This document shows positions 17,751-26,414 of a DNA stretch of 64,000 nucleotides, one piece after another. A model generated the notes under the pieces. That model saw only the letters and a list, made by a program, of their open reading frames with translations. It did no database searches and was not told the origin of the DNA. This DNA comes from Candidatus Latescibacterota bacterium (lineage in GTDB: Bacteria; Krumholzibacteriota; Krumholzibacteriia; WVZY01): NCBI GenBank assembly GCA_011772205.1, contig WVZY01000010.1:89899-153898 (forward strand), read 5' to 3'. Every line of letters starts with the position of its first letter. Within the stretch, counting starts at the first letter, position 1. Made by a program: the position numbers and the translations under genes.

Positions 17751-18731
17751 ATGACAAAGTCCTTCTGGCAACACCTTCTTGTCTCGGCGGCGCTTCTTGC
17801 GATCAGCGTAAGCCTTTTCCGACCATCACGCCTCCTCCACGAAGAGCTGTCGGCCGCCACGACCATGGCGCTATATCCCCCGGTAGGGAACCCGTCCATT
17901 GCCGGTTTCCTCGTCTTCCTCTTCATACTGGCAGCCGTGGCATGTCTCTCGATCCGGGTGACCGGATCGGATCGGCCAGCTGCATTCCTCCCACTTTATG
18001 CGGTCTCCTTTCTCCCACCTCTGGGGGCAGCGATAGCCGGCCGTTTCGAAGACGCACTGGTTGTTCTCGGAGGAATCCTCGCTATGAGGGAAATAATCGA
18101 TATCACACGCAGCCCCCGCAGGGCGTTTCTGGCGGCACTCTATCTCGGCATCGCGAGCGCTCTGTCATCCGCTGCCCTTCTTCTTTTCTTGCTACTCCTG
18201 CCCATGGTCCTTTTTTCGCTTCGAACAACACGCCAGTGGCCAATGTTCCTAGTGGGATTTTCCATTCCTTTCGGCGTCTCATTGATCGCTGGCGGCGAGT
18301 CCGCCAAGCTGGTCTTCGCCATCACGGAGAAATGGGCATCACCCGAGCATTTCTTCGCGGTCGCCAAAATTCGAATAGGAGTCATTAAGGAAACGGCCGA
18401 TGTGGCATTCCTGGGATTGTATGCTCCGTTCGTATTGGCTGCAGCGGTGGGTTCCTTCATCGAGTGGTCCGGAATGGAGAGGCATACTGGGCGTATTCTT
18501 TTCTATGTGCTCTTGGGTCTTGCCTGCCTGTACTGCGTTCTCCCGATGTCCGACGGTGATGCGAAGATACTAATGGCGATGATGATGGCCGTGCTGCTGC
18601 TCGTCGGGAATCAAGGGAGGAAGATACTCAGATTCGCCGCGCCGGATGAAGGAGCGGTGATCTGGGGGCGTGCGCTCGGAGCACTTTTCCTAATTCCGCC
18701 GGCGACCGTGCTTCTCCGGCTCCTGCTTTAA
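17751..18731 (+). CDS. Polytopic membrane protein of unknown function
   Basis: A 326-residue hydrophobic protein with about nine or ten membrane helices, for example at residues 8-23, 55-72, 80-97, 130-160, 170-185, 220-240, 260-275, 280-300 and 305-325. Charged loops are short. I see no catalytic motif; an FEDALVVLGG loop between helices is the only acidic patch. The ordering of helices recalls DUF6427 or GT-C-like proteins of the FCB group, which often sit in gliding or polysaccharide regions, but I cannot assign it. The ribosome site is weak (GGAACAG). The gene stands apart from its neighbours. Confidence 0.7.
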   Translation: MTKSFWQHLLVSAALLAISVSLFRPSRLLHEELSAATTMALYPPVGNPSIAGFLVFLFILAAVACLSIRVTGSDRPAAFLPLYAVSFLPPLGAAIAGRFEDALVVLGGILAMREIIDITRSPRRAFLAALYLGIASALSSAALLLFLLLLPMVLFSLRTTRQWPMFLVGFSIPFGVSLIAGGESAKLVFAITEKWASPEHFFAVAKIRIGVIKETADVAFLGLYAPFVLAAAVGSFIEWSGMERHTGRILFYVLLGLACLYCVLPMSDGDAKILMAMMMAVLLLVGNQGRKILRFAAPDEGAVIWGRALGALFLIPPATVLLRLLL

Positions 18732-19076
18732 ATAAAATGGGATTTCAAATGGGTCATAGTGGGGGCGATTTTGCTTTTCGTCCGATGATACAATCCCCTC
18801 GCTGATCAGCATGTTGGTACAAGGCCCATTATTCAGCAATTCGCCGTTGCTTCGATAAAAAGCAATATTATGCCTATAATGGAGCCATTTTTCATTGCGA
18901 GATAGTCTCTTCAAAACTATTATGAAAAGACGCATTATTATCAAAAAGCAGCCATCCGGCTCGGCGCTGCTGAGAAGCGGCAACTCCAAGATTCAAAGCG
19001 TCTTAGCATTTCCCGATAGGTGTTTCCTGAGCCAGTATCTGAGCGAGTTTACCGCCCATTAAAGAAGGGAGTATCG
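18732..19076. other. Intergenic region upstream of the 2-oxoacid dehydrogenase operon
   Basis: Holds the presumed operon promoter: a perfect TATAAT at 18875-18880 with a poor -35 (TTCGAT at 18851-18856, 18-base spacer). An AGCAGC/GCTGCT hairpin near 18952-18975 has its T-run on the minus strand, where there is no upstream gene to terminate. No gene seen. Confidence 0.35.
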
Positions 19077-20468
19077 GTGAAACAATATCAGCTCGTGATC
19101 ATCGGAAGCGGCCCCGGTGGGTACGTCGCCGCTATCCGTGCGGGAATTCTCGGACTTAAAACCGCCATCGTCGAAAAGGAGAAATTGCTGGGAGGGACTT
19201 GCCTTCACTGGGGATGCATCCCCACCAAGGCGCTCCTTCATACTGCTTACCTCTACGATGAAATCAAAGAAGCTTCCGAGTACGGCATCAGGGTGGGCGA
19301 CATCTCGATCGATTACAAGAAAGTCCACTCCCGAAAAACCAGGATCGTCCGCAAGCTCGCCAAAGGAATCGAATACCTCATGAACAAGCGCAAGGTCGAC
19401 GTCTTCAAGGGCACCGGAATACTCGCGGATTCCCGAACGGTAATCGTATCGAATGGGAAAGACGAAGAAACGCTAAAAGCCGAGAACACCATCGTTGCAA
19501 CGGGATCGATTCCTTCGCACCTTCCCCACATCGTCCCGGACGGCAAAACGCTTCTCAACAGTGATCACGTTCTTACCATGGAAGAAATCCCAAAAAGCCT
19601 CGCAGTAATCGGGGCCGGCGCGGTGGGGATGGAGTTCGCCTCTATCTTCGCATCTTTCGGTACGGAAGTGCATGTCGTGGAAATCCTCCCGCAAGTGCTT
19701 CCGTTGGAAGATGAGGATGTTGCCGCAGAACTGGAGAAATCTTTCAAGGGCCGCGGAGTTCTAATATCCACTTCGAGCGAAGTAAAAAGCGTCGAAAAAA
19801 CTGCCAAAGGCGCGAAGCTCCAGGTGACCGGTGAAAGCGGCGCCTCTGAACTCGAGGTGGAAAAGGTGCTTCTCTCGGTAGGAAGAAGGCCTGCGACCGA
19901 AGGCATCGGCCTAGAAGATGTCGGTATCGATACGGCCAAGGGTTTCATCGCTGTAAACGAGTTCATGCAAACCAGGGTGCCCAATATTTACGCAATCGGG
20001 GACGTTGTCCAAACTCCGCTTCTCGCCCATGTGGCGTCGGCCGAAGGCATCACCGCAGTGGAACACATCGCGGGCAAGTCTACCCGCTCCGTCGACTACA
20101 ACAAGATCCCCTCTTGCACCTACTGCAGGCCGGAAGTTGCAAGTATTGGTCTCTCGGAAAAACGTGCGCAGGAGGCGGGATATCCCGTAAAAACCGGTCG
20201 CTTTCCATTCTCAGCAATTGGAAAAGCGGGAATCCTCGGGGAGACGGGAGGTTTTGTTAAAATAGTCAGTGAAGGGAAATACGGCGAGATATTGGGCGTG
20301 CACATCATCGGCCCCAAGGCCACCGAGCTAATTGCGGAGGCCTGCGCGGCAATGAACCTCGAAACGACCGTCGAAGACGTCATCAGAACCGTGCACCCGC
20401 ACCCCACGCTTTCCGAAGCGATGGCAGAGGCGGCGCACAGCGTATACGGTGAGGCGATCCACATGTAG
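19077..20468 (+). CDS. lpdA: Dihydrolipoyl dehydrogenase (E3)
   Basis: FAD enzyme that reoxidises the dihydrolipoyl group of E2 with NAD+. It has the N-terminal FAD motif LVIIGSGPGGYVAAIRAG, the redox-active pair GGTCLHWGCIPTKALL (one residue from the common GGTCLNVGCIP), the NAD motif AVIGAGAVGMEFASIFASFG, and the catalytic HPHPTLSEAMAEA near the end. I start at GTG 19077 (463 residues), with AAGGGAG five bases upstream; an ATG at 19020 adds 19 unrelated residues. It heads the run E3, E1-alpha, E1-beta, E2, lipB, lipA on one strand. Confidence 0.95.
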   Translation: MKQYQLVIIGSGPGGYVAAIRAGILGLKTAIVEKEKLLGGTCLHWGCIPTKALLHTAYLYDEIKEASEYGIRVGDISIDYKKVHSRKTRIVRKLAKGIEYLMNKRKVDVFKGTGILADSRTVIVSNGKDEETLKAENTIVATGSIPSHLPHIVPDGKTLLNSDHVLTMEEIPKSLAVIGAGAVGMEFASIFASFGTEVHVVEILPQVLPLEDEDVAAELEKSFKGRGVLISTSSEVKSVEKTAKGAKLQVTGESGASELEVEKVLLSVGRRPATEGIGLEDVGIDTAKGFIAVNEFMQTRVPNIYAIGDVVQTPLLAHVASAEGITAVEHIAGKSTRSVDYNKIPSCTYCRPEVASIGLSEKRAQEAGYPVKTGRFPFSAIGKAGILGETGGFVKIVSEGKYGEILGVHIIGPKATELIAEACAAMNLETTVEDVIRTVHPHPTLSEAMAEAAHSVYGEAIHM

Positions 20469-20544
20469 GAAATATATGAGGGTGACTTTGTAGGGCCGCT
20501 GAAAAATGCATCCCCATCGCTTTTGACGTCTTTGGAGGAGGTCA

Positions 20545-21552
20545 ATGCCCAAGCAGAAAGCGGCCGAGCGAAAGATCAGCAAGATGAAAATCAGCAAAAA
20601 GACAAAGAAAGAGCTGCTTTATTATATGAAACTCACTCGCTCGATCGAAGATCGCATCGAGCGAAAACTATACCGGCAAGGGAAGATCGTCGGCGGCGTT
20701 TATGTTGGTCGTGGGCAGGAAGCCATCGGTGTCGGATCGGCGATTCACATGGAAGAAGACGACATCGTAGCGCCCACACATCGTGATATGGGCATCTTTC
20801 TCATCCGTGGAATCTCCGTTCGAAGGATCATCGCCCAGTATATGGGTCGGAAGACGGGGGTGACCAAGGGGAAGGACGCAAACATGCATATGGGCGACCT
20901 CAACCACAACGTGATTGCTTTTGTGAGCCACCTTGCGGACAACGTGCCTGTCGCTGCTGGTTGCGCCCTCGCTTTCAAGATGCGCGGTGAAAAACGTGTG
21001 GCGCTATGCTACAACGGCGACGGCGCGGTCAGCCGTGGTGACTGGCACGAAGGCGTGAATCTGGCCACGGTACACAAACTGCCCATCGTCTTTTTCATCA
21101 ATAACAACGCATACGCCTACTCCACTCCCCTCAACCTCCAGATGGCCGTCGAGAACGTGGCTGACCGCGCCGTCGCCTACGCGATGCCCGGGGAGATTGT
21201 GGACGGCAACGACGTCCTCGCGGTCTACGAAGCTTCAGAAAGGGCTATCAGAAGGGCAAGGCAAGGAGAAGGACCCAGCTTGGTCGAGTTCAAAACGTTC
21301 CGGATGACCGGGCACTCCGCGCATGATGACGCGGGCTACGTCCCTCGAGAGCTTTTCGAAGAGTGGCAGAAAAGAGATCCCATTCCCAAGCTGGAGACTT
21401 TCATGAAGAAAGAGGGGGAGATCACGCAAGAAGAAATCGACAACATGCAAAAAGAAATCGAGGAGACAATCGACGACGCTGTCCAATGGGCTGAGAACAG
21501 CCCCTTCCCCGATCCGGAGGACACCCTCAAGGGCGTCTATTATGAAGAATAA
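20545..21552 (+). CDS. pdhA: 2-oxoacid dehydrogenase E1 component, alpha subunit (pyruvate dehydrogenase type)
   Basis: Thiamine-pyrophosphate-dependent decarboxylase subunit, 335 residues. The TPP motif is CYNGDGAVSRGDWHEG, with the GDG core and downstream INNNAYAYSTP (usual INNxYAIS). The region GRGQEAIGVGSA and the RYTGHSA-equivalent RMTGHSAHDDAG carry the catalytic and phosphorylation-loop residues. Branched-chain and acetoin E1 alpha subunits look similar, so pyruvate as substrate is inferred. The start ATG has GGAGGAGG four bases ahead. An inverted repeat fills the gap before the beta subunit. Confidence 0.88.
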   Translation: MPKQKAAERKISKMKISKKTKKELLYYMKLTRSIEDRIERKLYRQGKIVGGVYVGRGQEAIGVGSAIHMEEDDIVAPTHRDMGIFLIRGISVRRIIAQYMGRKTGVTKGKDANMHMGDLNHNVIAFVSHLADNVPVAAGCALAFKMRGEKRVALCYNGDGAVSRGDWHEGVNLATVHKLPIVFFINNNAYAYSTPLNLQMAVENVADRAVAYAMPGEIVDGNDVLAVYEASERAIRRARQGEGPSLVEFKTFRMTGHSAHDDAGYVPRELFEEWQKRDPIPKLETFMKKEGEITQEEIDNMQKEIEETIDDAVQWAENSPFPDPEDTLKGVYYEE

Positions 21553-21580
21553 TCCTGATGCGTTAATAAAGGCGGCCGAT

Positions 21581-21674
21581 GGTGTGCCTGGATCGCCCCT
21601 CGGCTCATGGTCCTCGCGCGCGTCTAAAAGCATAGCGCGCTGCGGAAATCGCCTCGAGGCGATCCAGGCACACC
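21581..21674. repeat. Large inverted repeat between E1-alpha and E1-beta genes
   Basis: Perfect 17-base arms: GGTGTGCCTGGATCGCC at 21581-21597 and its reverse complement at 21658-21674. The flanking six bases inside the arms match imperfectly, and the centre holds two more GCGCGC words, so a long hairpin of about 94 bases can form. Neither side is followed by a T-run, so it is not a standard terminator. It resembles a REP/MITE-like palindromic unit. Confidence 0.75.
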
Positions 21675-21743
21675 ACCTTTCGTGAATCCGTTATGTAGCG
21701 CATCAACAATGGCCTCGCCAGCCGCCGCTATAGGAGAACAGCC

Positions 21744-22718
21744 ATGGCTCTCACAACATATGTAGAAGCGATTCGACAGGGCATTTGGGAAGAGATGGAG
21801 AGCGACGAACGTGTCTTCATTCTGGGTGAGGATGTGGGTATATATGGCGGCGCGTTTAAGGTAACGAAGGGAATGCTGGAGCATTTCGGGAGGGAGCGCG
21901 TCATCGACACTCCCATCAGCGAATCGGCAATCGTCGGGGCGGCCATCGGTGCATCCTACGTGGGCATGCGGCCAATAGTTGAAATGCAGTTCATCGACTT
22001 CATTTCATGCGCATTCGACCAGCTGACGAACTTCGCCGCGAAGAGCCGGTACCGTTGGGGAGCAGGCGTGCCCATCGTCGTGAGAGGTCCATGCGGTGGC
22101 GGGGTCCACGGAGGCCCCTTTCACTCCCAAAATGTGGAGAGCTTTTTCATGAACACGCCTGGCTTGAAGATCGTCGCTCCTTCAACCGCATACGATGCAA
22201 AAGGACTCATCAAAGCGGCCATTCGCGACGAAGACCCCGTTCTCTACTTCGAGCACAAGTACTTGTACCGGAGAATCAAAGAGGAGCTTCCGGAAGAGAA
22301 CTACATCGTGCCAATCGGCAAAGCTGTGATCCGCCGGGAAGGACGCGACCTCTCGATTATCACATACAGTGCCGTGACGCATACGGCACTCGAAGCCTCC
22401 GAAGCGTTAGCAAAAGAAAACATCGAGATCGAAGTGCTCGATCTTCGGACTATCCTCCCCCTGGATGAGGAAGCGATTCTCCAAACCGCTCGAAAGACAA
22501 ACAAAGTCATCATCTTGCACGAAGCAACGCTCACTGGCGGTTCGGGGGGCGAGATCGCAGCAAGGATTGCCGAGAAAGCATTTGAGTACCTGGACGGTCC
22601 GATCGTACGCATCGCGCCGCCCGACACGCCGGTACCGTACAGCCCGCCGCTCGAAGAATTCTTTCTCCCTCAGGTTGAAGACGTCATAGAAGCGGCGAGG
22701 AAGCTTGCAGCGTATTAA
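21744..22718 (+). CDS. pdhB: 2-oxoacid dehydrogenase E1 component, beta subunit (pyruvate dehydrogenase type)
   Basis: A 324-residue transketolase-like subunit that completes the TPP site with the alpha subunit. Supporting stretches are FILGEDVGIYGGAFKVTKG with the catalytic Glu, DTPISESAIVGAAIGASYVG, MQFIDFISCAFDQL, VVRGPCGGGVHGGPFHSQ, and the C-terminal IAPPDTPVPYSPPLEEFFLP. Length is standard. Separated from E1-alpha by 191 bases that carry the inverted repeat, yet on the same strand and in canonical order, so one operon is likely, perhaps with differential expression across the hairpin. Confidence 0.93.
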   Translation: MALTTYVEAIRQGIWEEMESDERVFILGEDVGIYGGAFKVTKGMLEHFGRERVIDTPISESAIVGAAIGASYVGMRPIVEMQFIDFISCAFDQLTNFAAKSRYRWGAGVPIVVRGPCGGGVHGGPFHSQNVESFFMNTPGLKIVAPSTAYDAKGLIKAAIRDEDPVLYFEHKYLYRRIKEELPEENYIVPIGKAVIRREGRDLSIITYSAVTHTALEASEALAKENIEIEVLDLRTILPLDEEAILQTARKTNKVIILHEATLTGGSGGEIAARIAEKAFEYLDGPIVRIAPPDTPVPYSPPLEEFFLPQVEDVIEAARKLAAY

Positions 22719-22759
22719 CAATCGAACATTTGCATGCACTTAACCAAAAGGAAGTCGAG

Positions 22760-24061
22760 ATGAGTGTCGATGTCATTATGCCTCAAATGGGCGAAAGCGT
22801 CGCCGAAGGAACGCTGGTAAAATGGCTGAAGCAGGTGGGCGAAAAAATCGAAAGGGACGAGCCTCTTTTCGAGATTTCGACGGACAAGGTAGATGCTGAA
22901 ATCCCCTCCCCTGCTGAAGGTATACTTCTCGAGATTCTCGTTCCCGAAGGAGAGACAGTCCCCATCAACACGGTCGTGGCGAGGATCGCCGCCGAGGAAG
23001 AAGCGGGCGTGAAGCCCGCACCTGCAGCCCCGGCGGCCCCCGAGTCGGAACCGGTGAGTGCAACGGCTCAAACCAAGCCCGCAGACGTTACGCCGGTAGA
23101 AGGCCCCAAAGCCGCGGCCGCTCCAGCGTCAGGAAGAGTCACCCCTATCGAAGAAAAGGAACGCGCTCGCGTATCCCCTTTGGTCCGAAAAATTGCCGAA
23201 GAGCACGGCGTGGACCCCACGCTCGTCCGGGGCACAGGCACAGGCGGACGGGTCACTAAAAAGGACATACTCAAGTACATCGTAGCAAAGAGAACGGCAC
23301 CCTTGACACAGGCGGCACCCGCAGTGCAAGCACCCTCTCCCCCGGGGCCTCCTCCAATAACCTTTGCTGGAGATGAGAGGGTGATCCGGGAACCGATGAG
23401 CATCATGCGAAAAAAAATCGCCGAGCACATGGTGATGAGCGGCAGAACCTCCGCTCACGTGTGCACCGTTTTCGAAGTGGATATGTCGAACGTCGTAAAA
23501 AGACGGGACGCCCTCAAGGCGGAATTCGAACGTGAAGGAGTCAAGCTTACATATCTTCCTTTCATCATCCAGGCAGTCGTAAGGGGTCTAAAAGAGGTTC
23601 CGATCATGAACGCTTCGATCGAGGGCGATTCAATTCTCTACAAGCGGGACATCAATATCGGAATCGCCGTCGCGCTCGATTGGGGGCTCATCGTGCCGGT
23701 AATCAAGCACGCCGACCAGATGAACCTGCTCGGTCTCGCCCGGGCGGCGGTGGATCTCGCCGATAGGGCAAGAACAAAACGACTTAGCGTCGAGGAAGTG
23801 CAGGACGGTACGTTCACGATCACCAATCCTGGAGTGTATGGCAGCCTATTTGGCGCGCCCATCATTAGCCAGCCCCAGGTCGGCATCATGGACGTCGGTG
23901 CCATTACAAAGCGTCCCGTAGTGGTCGACGACGCCATTGCCATCCGGCCGATGGTCTACATAAGTCTCAGCTTCGATCACAGACTGATCGACGGGGCCGT
24001 TGCAGACCAATTCATGGTAGTCGTGAAGCGGGACCTTCAGAAGCCACAGAAGTGCGATTAG
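22760..24061 (+). CDS. 2-oxoacid dehydrogenase E2 (dihydrolipoamide acyltransferase)
   Basis: Core of the complex, 433 residues. Domain order: lipoyl domain at 1-80 with the lipoylated lysine in STDKVDAEI; Ala/Pro-rich linker; E1/E3-binding domain at about 140-176 (RVSPLVRKIAEEHGVDPTLV); second linker; catalytic domain from about 215 with the active site SFDHRLIDGAVADQF. The start ATG at 22760 has AAGGA seven bases upstream; the in-frame ATG at 22730 lacks this. Pyruvate, branched-chain and 2-oxoglutarate E2s share this layout; pairing with alpha/beta E1 rules out the 2-oxoglutarate type. Confidence 0.93.
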   Translation: MSVDVIMPQMGESVAEGTLVKWLKQVGEKIERDEPLFEISTDKVDAEIPSPAEGILLEILVPEGETVPINTVVARIAAEEEAGVKPAPAAPAAPESEPVSATAQTKPADVTPVEGPKAAAAPASGRVTPIEEKERARVSPLVRKIAEEHGVDPTLVRGTGTGGRVTKKDILKYIVAKRTAPLTQAAPAVQAPSPPGPPPITFAGDERVIREPMSIMRKKIAEHMVMSGRTSAHVCTVFEVDMSNVVKRRDALKAEFEREGVKLTYLPFIIQAVVRGLKEVPIMNASIEGDSILYKRDINIGIAVALDWGLIVPVIKHADQMNLLGLARAAVDLADRARTKRLSVEEVQDGTFTITNPGVYGSLFGAPIISQPQVGIMDVGAITKRPVVVDDAIAIRPMVYISLSFDHRLIDGAVADQFMVVVKRDLQKPQKCD

Positions 24062-24062
24062 T

Positions 24063-24746
24063 ATGATCCGGTGCTCCGCATACGATTTGGGTTGCGTACC
24101 TTACAGAGAGGCTTTCATCCTCCAGCGCCGCATGGTGGAGAAGCTCCAGAGCGGATCGGGCGAAGAGGCGCTTATTCTTCTCGAGCACCCACATGTTATC
24201 ACCTTGGGGCGAAGTGCATCGGCCGATTCTCTGCTCTCCGATCCGGCATCGCTCAAAGAGCGGGGTGTCGATGTCATCGAGACCGATCGCGGAGGGGATG
24301 CGACATACCATGGACCCGGCCAACTCGTTGGCTACCCGATTTTCAAGCTCGAACCGGAGAGGCGGGATATACGTAAGTACGTAAGCGATATTGAGTTAGC
24401 GCTAATAAGAGCGCTGGCCGACTTCGGAATCGAGGCGGGCCGGCAGACCGGGAAAAGGGGCGTGTGGATCCAAAGAAAAAAAATCGCTTCCGTCGGAATT
24501 CGGATTTCGAGATGGGTCACCTGCCACGGATTTGCACTCAATGTAAACACCGATCTTTCTTATTTCGAATTCATCAATCCCTGCGGCATTACCGGGTGCG
24601 AAATGACCTCGATGCAGCGAGAACTTGGTGTGCCGATCAGCATGGCCAGCGTGAAAAGGCAGGCGGTCGAGAGACTATCCGAAATATTCGATAGAGAAAT
24701 AGTGCATGGAGTTCACTCAAATGAAATCACAGCTTTCGCCGAATAA
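24063..24746 (+). CDS. lipB: Octanoyl-[acyl carrier protein]:protein octanoyltransferase
   Basis: Moves octanoyl from ACP to the lipoyl domains, the first step of lipoate assembly. At 227 residues it has family length. Motifs: LLEHPHVITLGRSA, DRGGDATYHGPGQLVGYPIF, the lysine in QRKKIASVGIRISRWVTCHG, and the catalytic cysteine in FINPCGITGCEMTS. It begins one base after the E2 stop, so it is cotranscribed with the complex it serves. Its end overlaps the start of lipA. Confidence 0.96.
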   Translation: MIRCSAYDLGCVPYREAFILQRRMVEKLQSGSGEEALILLEHPHVITLGRSASADSLLSDPASLKERGVDVIETDRGGDATYHGPGQLVGYPIFKLEPERRDIRKYVSDIELALIRALADFGIEAGRQTGKRGVWIQRKKIASVGIRISRWVTCHGFALNVNTDLSYFEFINPCGITGCEMTSMQRELGVPISMASVKRQAVERLSEIFDREIVHGVHSNEITAFAE

Positions 24747-25623
24747 AAAACACCGCCTCCGGCGGCCCGAATGGCTCAAGATCGCGCTCAAAACGAACGA
24801 AGAGTTCCAGCAGGTCAATCATCTCGTTTCGAGGCTCTCCCTCCATACGGTCTGCCAGGAAGCCAGGTGTCCGAACATATACGAGTGCTGGGGTCAAGGC
24901 ACAGCGACGTTTATGATACTCGGCGACGTATGCACGCGGCGCTGCGGCTTCTGCTCGGTGACAAAGGGAAAGCCTGGACCTCCGGATCAAGAAGAGCCTG
25001 AGAGCATAGCGGAGGCCGTGGAGAAGTTGAATCTCGATTATGCCGTACTCACCTCCGTTGACAGGGATGACTTGCTCGACAGAGGTGCAGGACATTTTGC
25101 CCGCACAATACGGGCGATAAACGAGCGAGTTCCCAGCTGCAAGATCGAAGTGCTCATCCCCGACTTCAACGGGATGCGTGAGCTGCTCGAGATCGTCCTT
25201 CGAGCCCACCCGGAAGTATTGGCCCATAACGTCGAGACTGTGAAGCACCTCTACCGGAGGGTGCGTCCCGTTGCTGTCTACGGGCAGTCTCTCAAGATTC
25301 TTGAGGAGTCCGTCCGTTACCGGGAGGAAACCAGTACACGAATGAGCATCAAATCGGGCATCATGGTCGGCCTCGGGGAAACCATGGACCAGATCCTGGA
25401 AACGCTCAAAGATATTGCGTACACCGGCTGCGATATCATGACCATTGGGCAGTACTTGAGCCCCAAGAAAAGAGCTCTCCCAGTCGAACGGTTCTACACA
25501 CCGGCGGAGTTTGCATTCCTCCGCAAGGAAGGATTGAAGTACGGATTCAAGCATGTCGAATCCGGCCCGCTCGTGAGGAGCTCCTACCACGCAAAACACC
25601 AGGAAGAAAAACTCAGAGATTAG
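24721..25623 (+). CDS. lipA: Lipoyl synthase
   Basis: Radical-SAM enzyme that inserts two sulfurs into protein-bound octanoyl chains. It has both clusters: the auxiliary set CQEARCPNIYEC (C-x4-C-x5-C) near residue 45, the radical-SAM CTRRCGFC (C-x3-C-x2-C) near residue 72, and the C-terminal serine motif VRSSYHA that ligates the auxiliary cluster. I use ATG 24721 (300 residues), with GGAG nine bases upstream; ATG 24706 is possible. It overlaps the end of lipB by 26 bases, so the two are coupled. The 3' end meets the convergent hydrolase gene. Confidence 0.97.
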   Translation: MKSQLSPNKKHRLRRPEWLKIALKTNEEFQQVNHLVSRLSLHTVCQEARCPNIYECWGQGTATFMILGDVCTRRCGFCSVTKGKPGPPDQEEPESIAEAVEKLNLDYAVLTSVDRDDLLDRGAGHFARTIRAINERVPSCKIEVLIPDFNGMRELLEIVLRAHPEVLAHNVETVKHLYRRVRPVAVYGQSLKILEESVRYREETSTRMSIKSGIMVGLGETMDQILETLKDIAYTGCDIMTIGQYLSPKKRALPVERFYTPAEFAFLRKEGLKYGFKHVESGPLVRSSYHAKHQEEKLRD

Positions 25624-26261
25624 AGCAGCTGAGAGAGGAAGGGATTGTAACGCTTCTCGAAGCCGATCGTTGTCTTGTCTCCATGTCCGGGGTAGACAAC
25701 CGTTTCATCAGGGAGCTGGAGGTACACATTCCTCAACGATTTCATGATCGCATCATAATCGCCGCCGAACAGGTCTGTTCGCCCGATGCTGCCCATAAAC
25801 AACGTATCTCCAGAGAGGATTATCTGAGGACTCTCGCCCCTGAAAAGAATCGATATGCCCCCTGGCGAATGTCCCGGTGTGTGGATCACCTCGCAGGCAA
25901 TATCCCCAAATTCGATTTTATCCCCTGCCTCGATGAACTGATCGATTTTTACTCCAGTGGGAGCCGGAACACTGAACATTGCAGCCTGCGTCGAGAGATT
26001 ATTGTAGATGGGAAGATCGTCCTTGTGCATGAGAACGGGTACGGAGAGCGCGGGAGCCAGGACGGAGAGCCCCGAGACATGGTCGATGTGCCCATGAGTA
26101 TTGACGATCGCTTTTACTCGCAGCTTTTGCCTGTTGATCGCTTCGAGGATTCTTTCCCCCTCACCACCGGGATCGACAACAATCGCCTCATTCGTGCGCT
26201 CGCATGAGAGGATATAGCAGTTGCTCTGAAAAAGTCCGACAGTTAGCATATCCAAGCGCAT
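25620..26261 (-). CDS. MBL-fold metallohydrolase (glyoxalase II-like)
   Basis: A 213-residue metallo-beta-lactamase-fold hydrolase. The metal motif is NTHGHIDHVSGL (HxHxDH); the next His is in IHTPGHSPGGISIL, the bridging Asp in ILSGDTLFMGSIGRTDLFGG, and the last His in VVYPGHGDKTTIGFE. This is the YcbL/GloB-related subgroup that hydrolyses thioesters such as S-lactoylglutathione in vitro; the cellular substrate is uncertain. ATG at 26261 has AAGGAAG close upstream. It overlaps the lipA stop tail to tail by four bases. Confidence 0.9.
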   Translation of the reverse strand: MRLDMLTVGLFQSNCYILSCERTNEAIVVDPGGEGERILEAINRQKLRVKAIVNTHGHIDHVSGLSVLAPALSVPVLMHKDDLPIYNNLSTQAAMFSVPAPTGVKIDQFIEAGDKIEFGDIACEVIHTPGHSPGGISILFRGESPQIILSGDTLFMGSIGRTDLFGGDYDAIMKSLRNVYLQLPDETVVYPGHGDKTTIGFEKRYNPFLSQLL

Positions 26262-26380
26262 CGTGCTTCCTTTTTATCCAGGTAAAGAAGTATGAAAGAT
26301 AACGGCGCTACGGACCTTGCGCAAGCTAAATATTGCCTTTGAAGCGGCGCACTTTCTTATCCCATCACCTGCATATGCCC

Positions 26381-26408
26381 TTGTCACGAGATCAGTTCGC
26401 CGTATAAT
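26381..26408 (+). promoter_or_regulatory. Candidate sigma70 promoter giving a leaderless transcript
   Basis: TTGTCA at 26381-26386, 16-base spacer, perfect TATAAT at 26403-26408. Only six bases separate the -10 box from the ATG at 26415, so the predicted transcription start falls at or next to the start codon. Confidence 0.55.
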
Positions 26409-26414
26409 AGGGAT

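Noticed and set aside
18952..18975. AGCAGC/GCTGCT hairpin with T-run on the minus strand
   Set aside because: No minus-strand gene lies upstream to be terminated, so probably chance.
18690..18989. 99-codon minus-strand frame
   Set aside because: Overlaps the end of the membrane-protein gene and the operon promoter; composition looks random.
24727..25599. 290-codon minus-strand open frame opposite lipA
   Set aside because: Shadow of lipA; the radical-SAM motifs on the plus strand settle it.
26262..26414. Candidate small gene upstream of the nuclease
   Set aside because: The frames are short and broken; the region holds the promoter instead.
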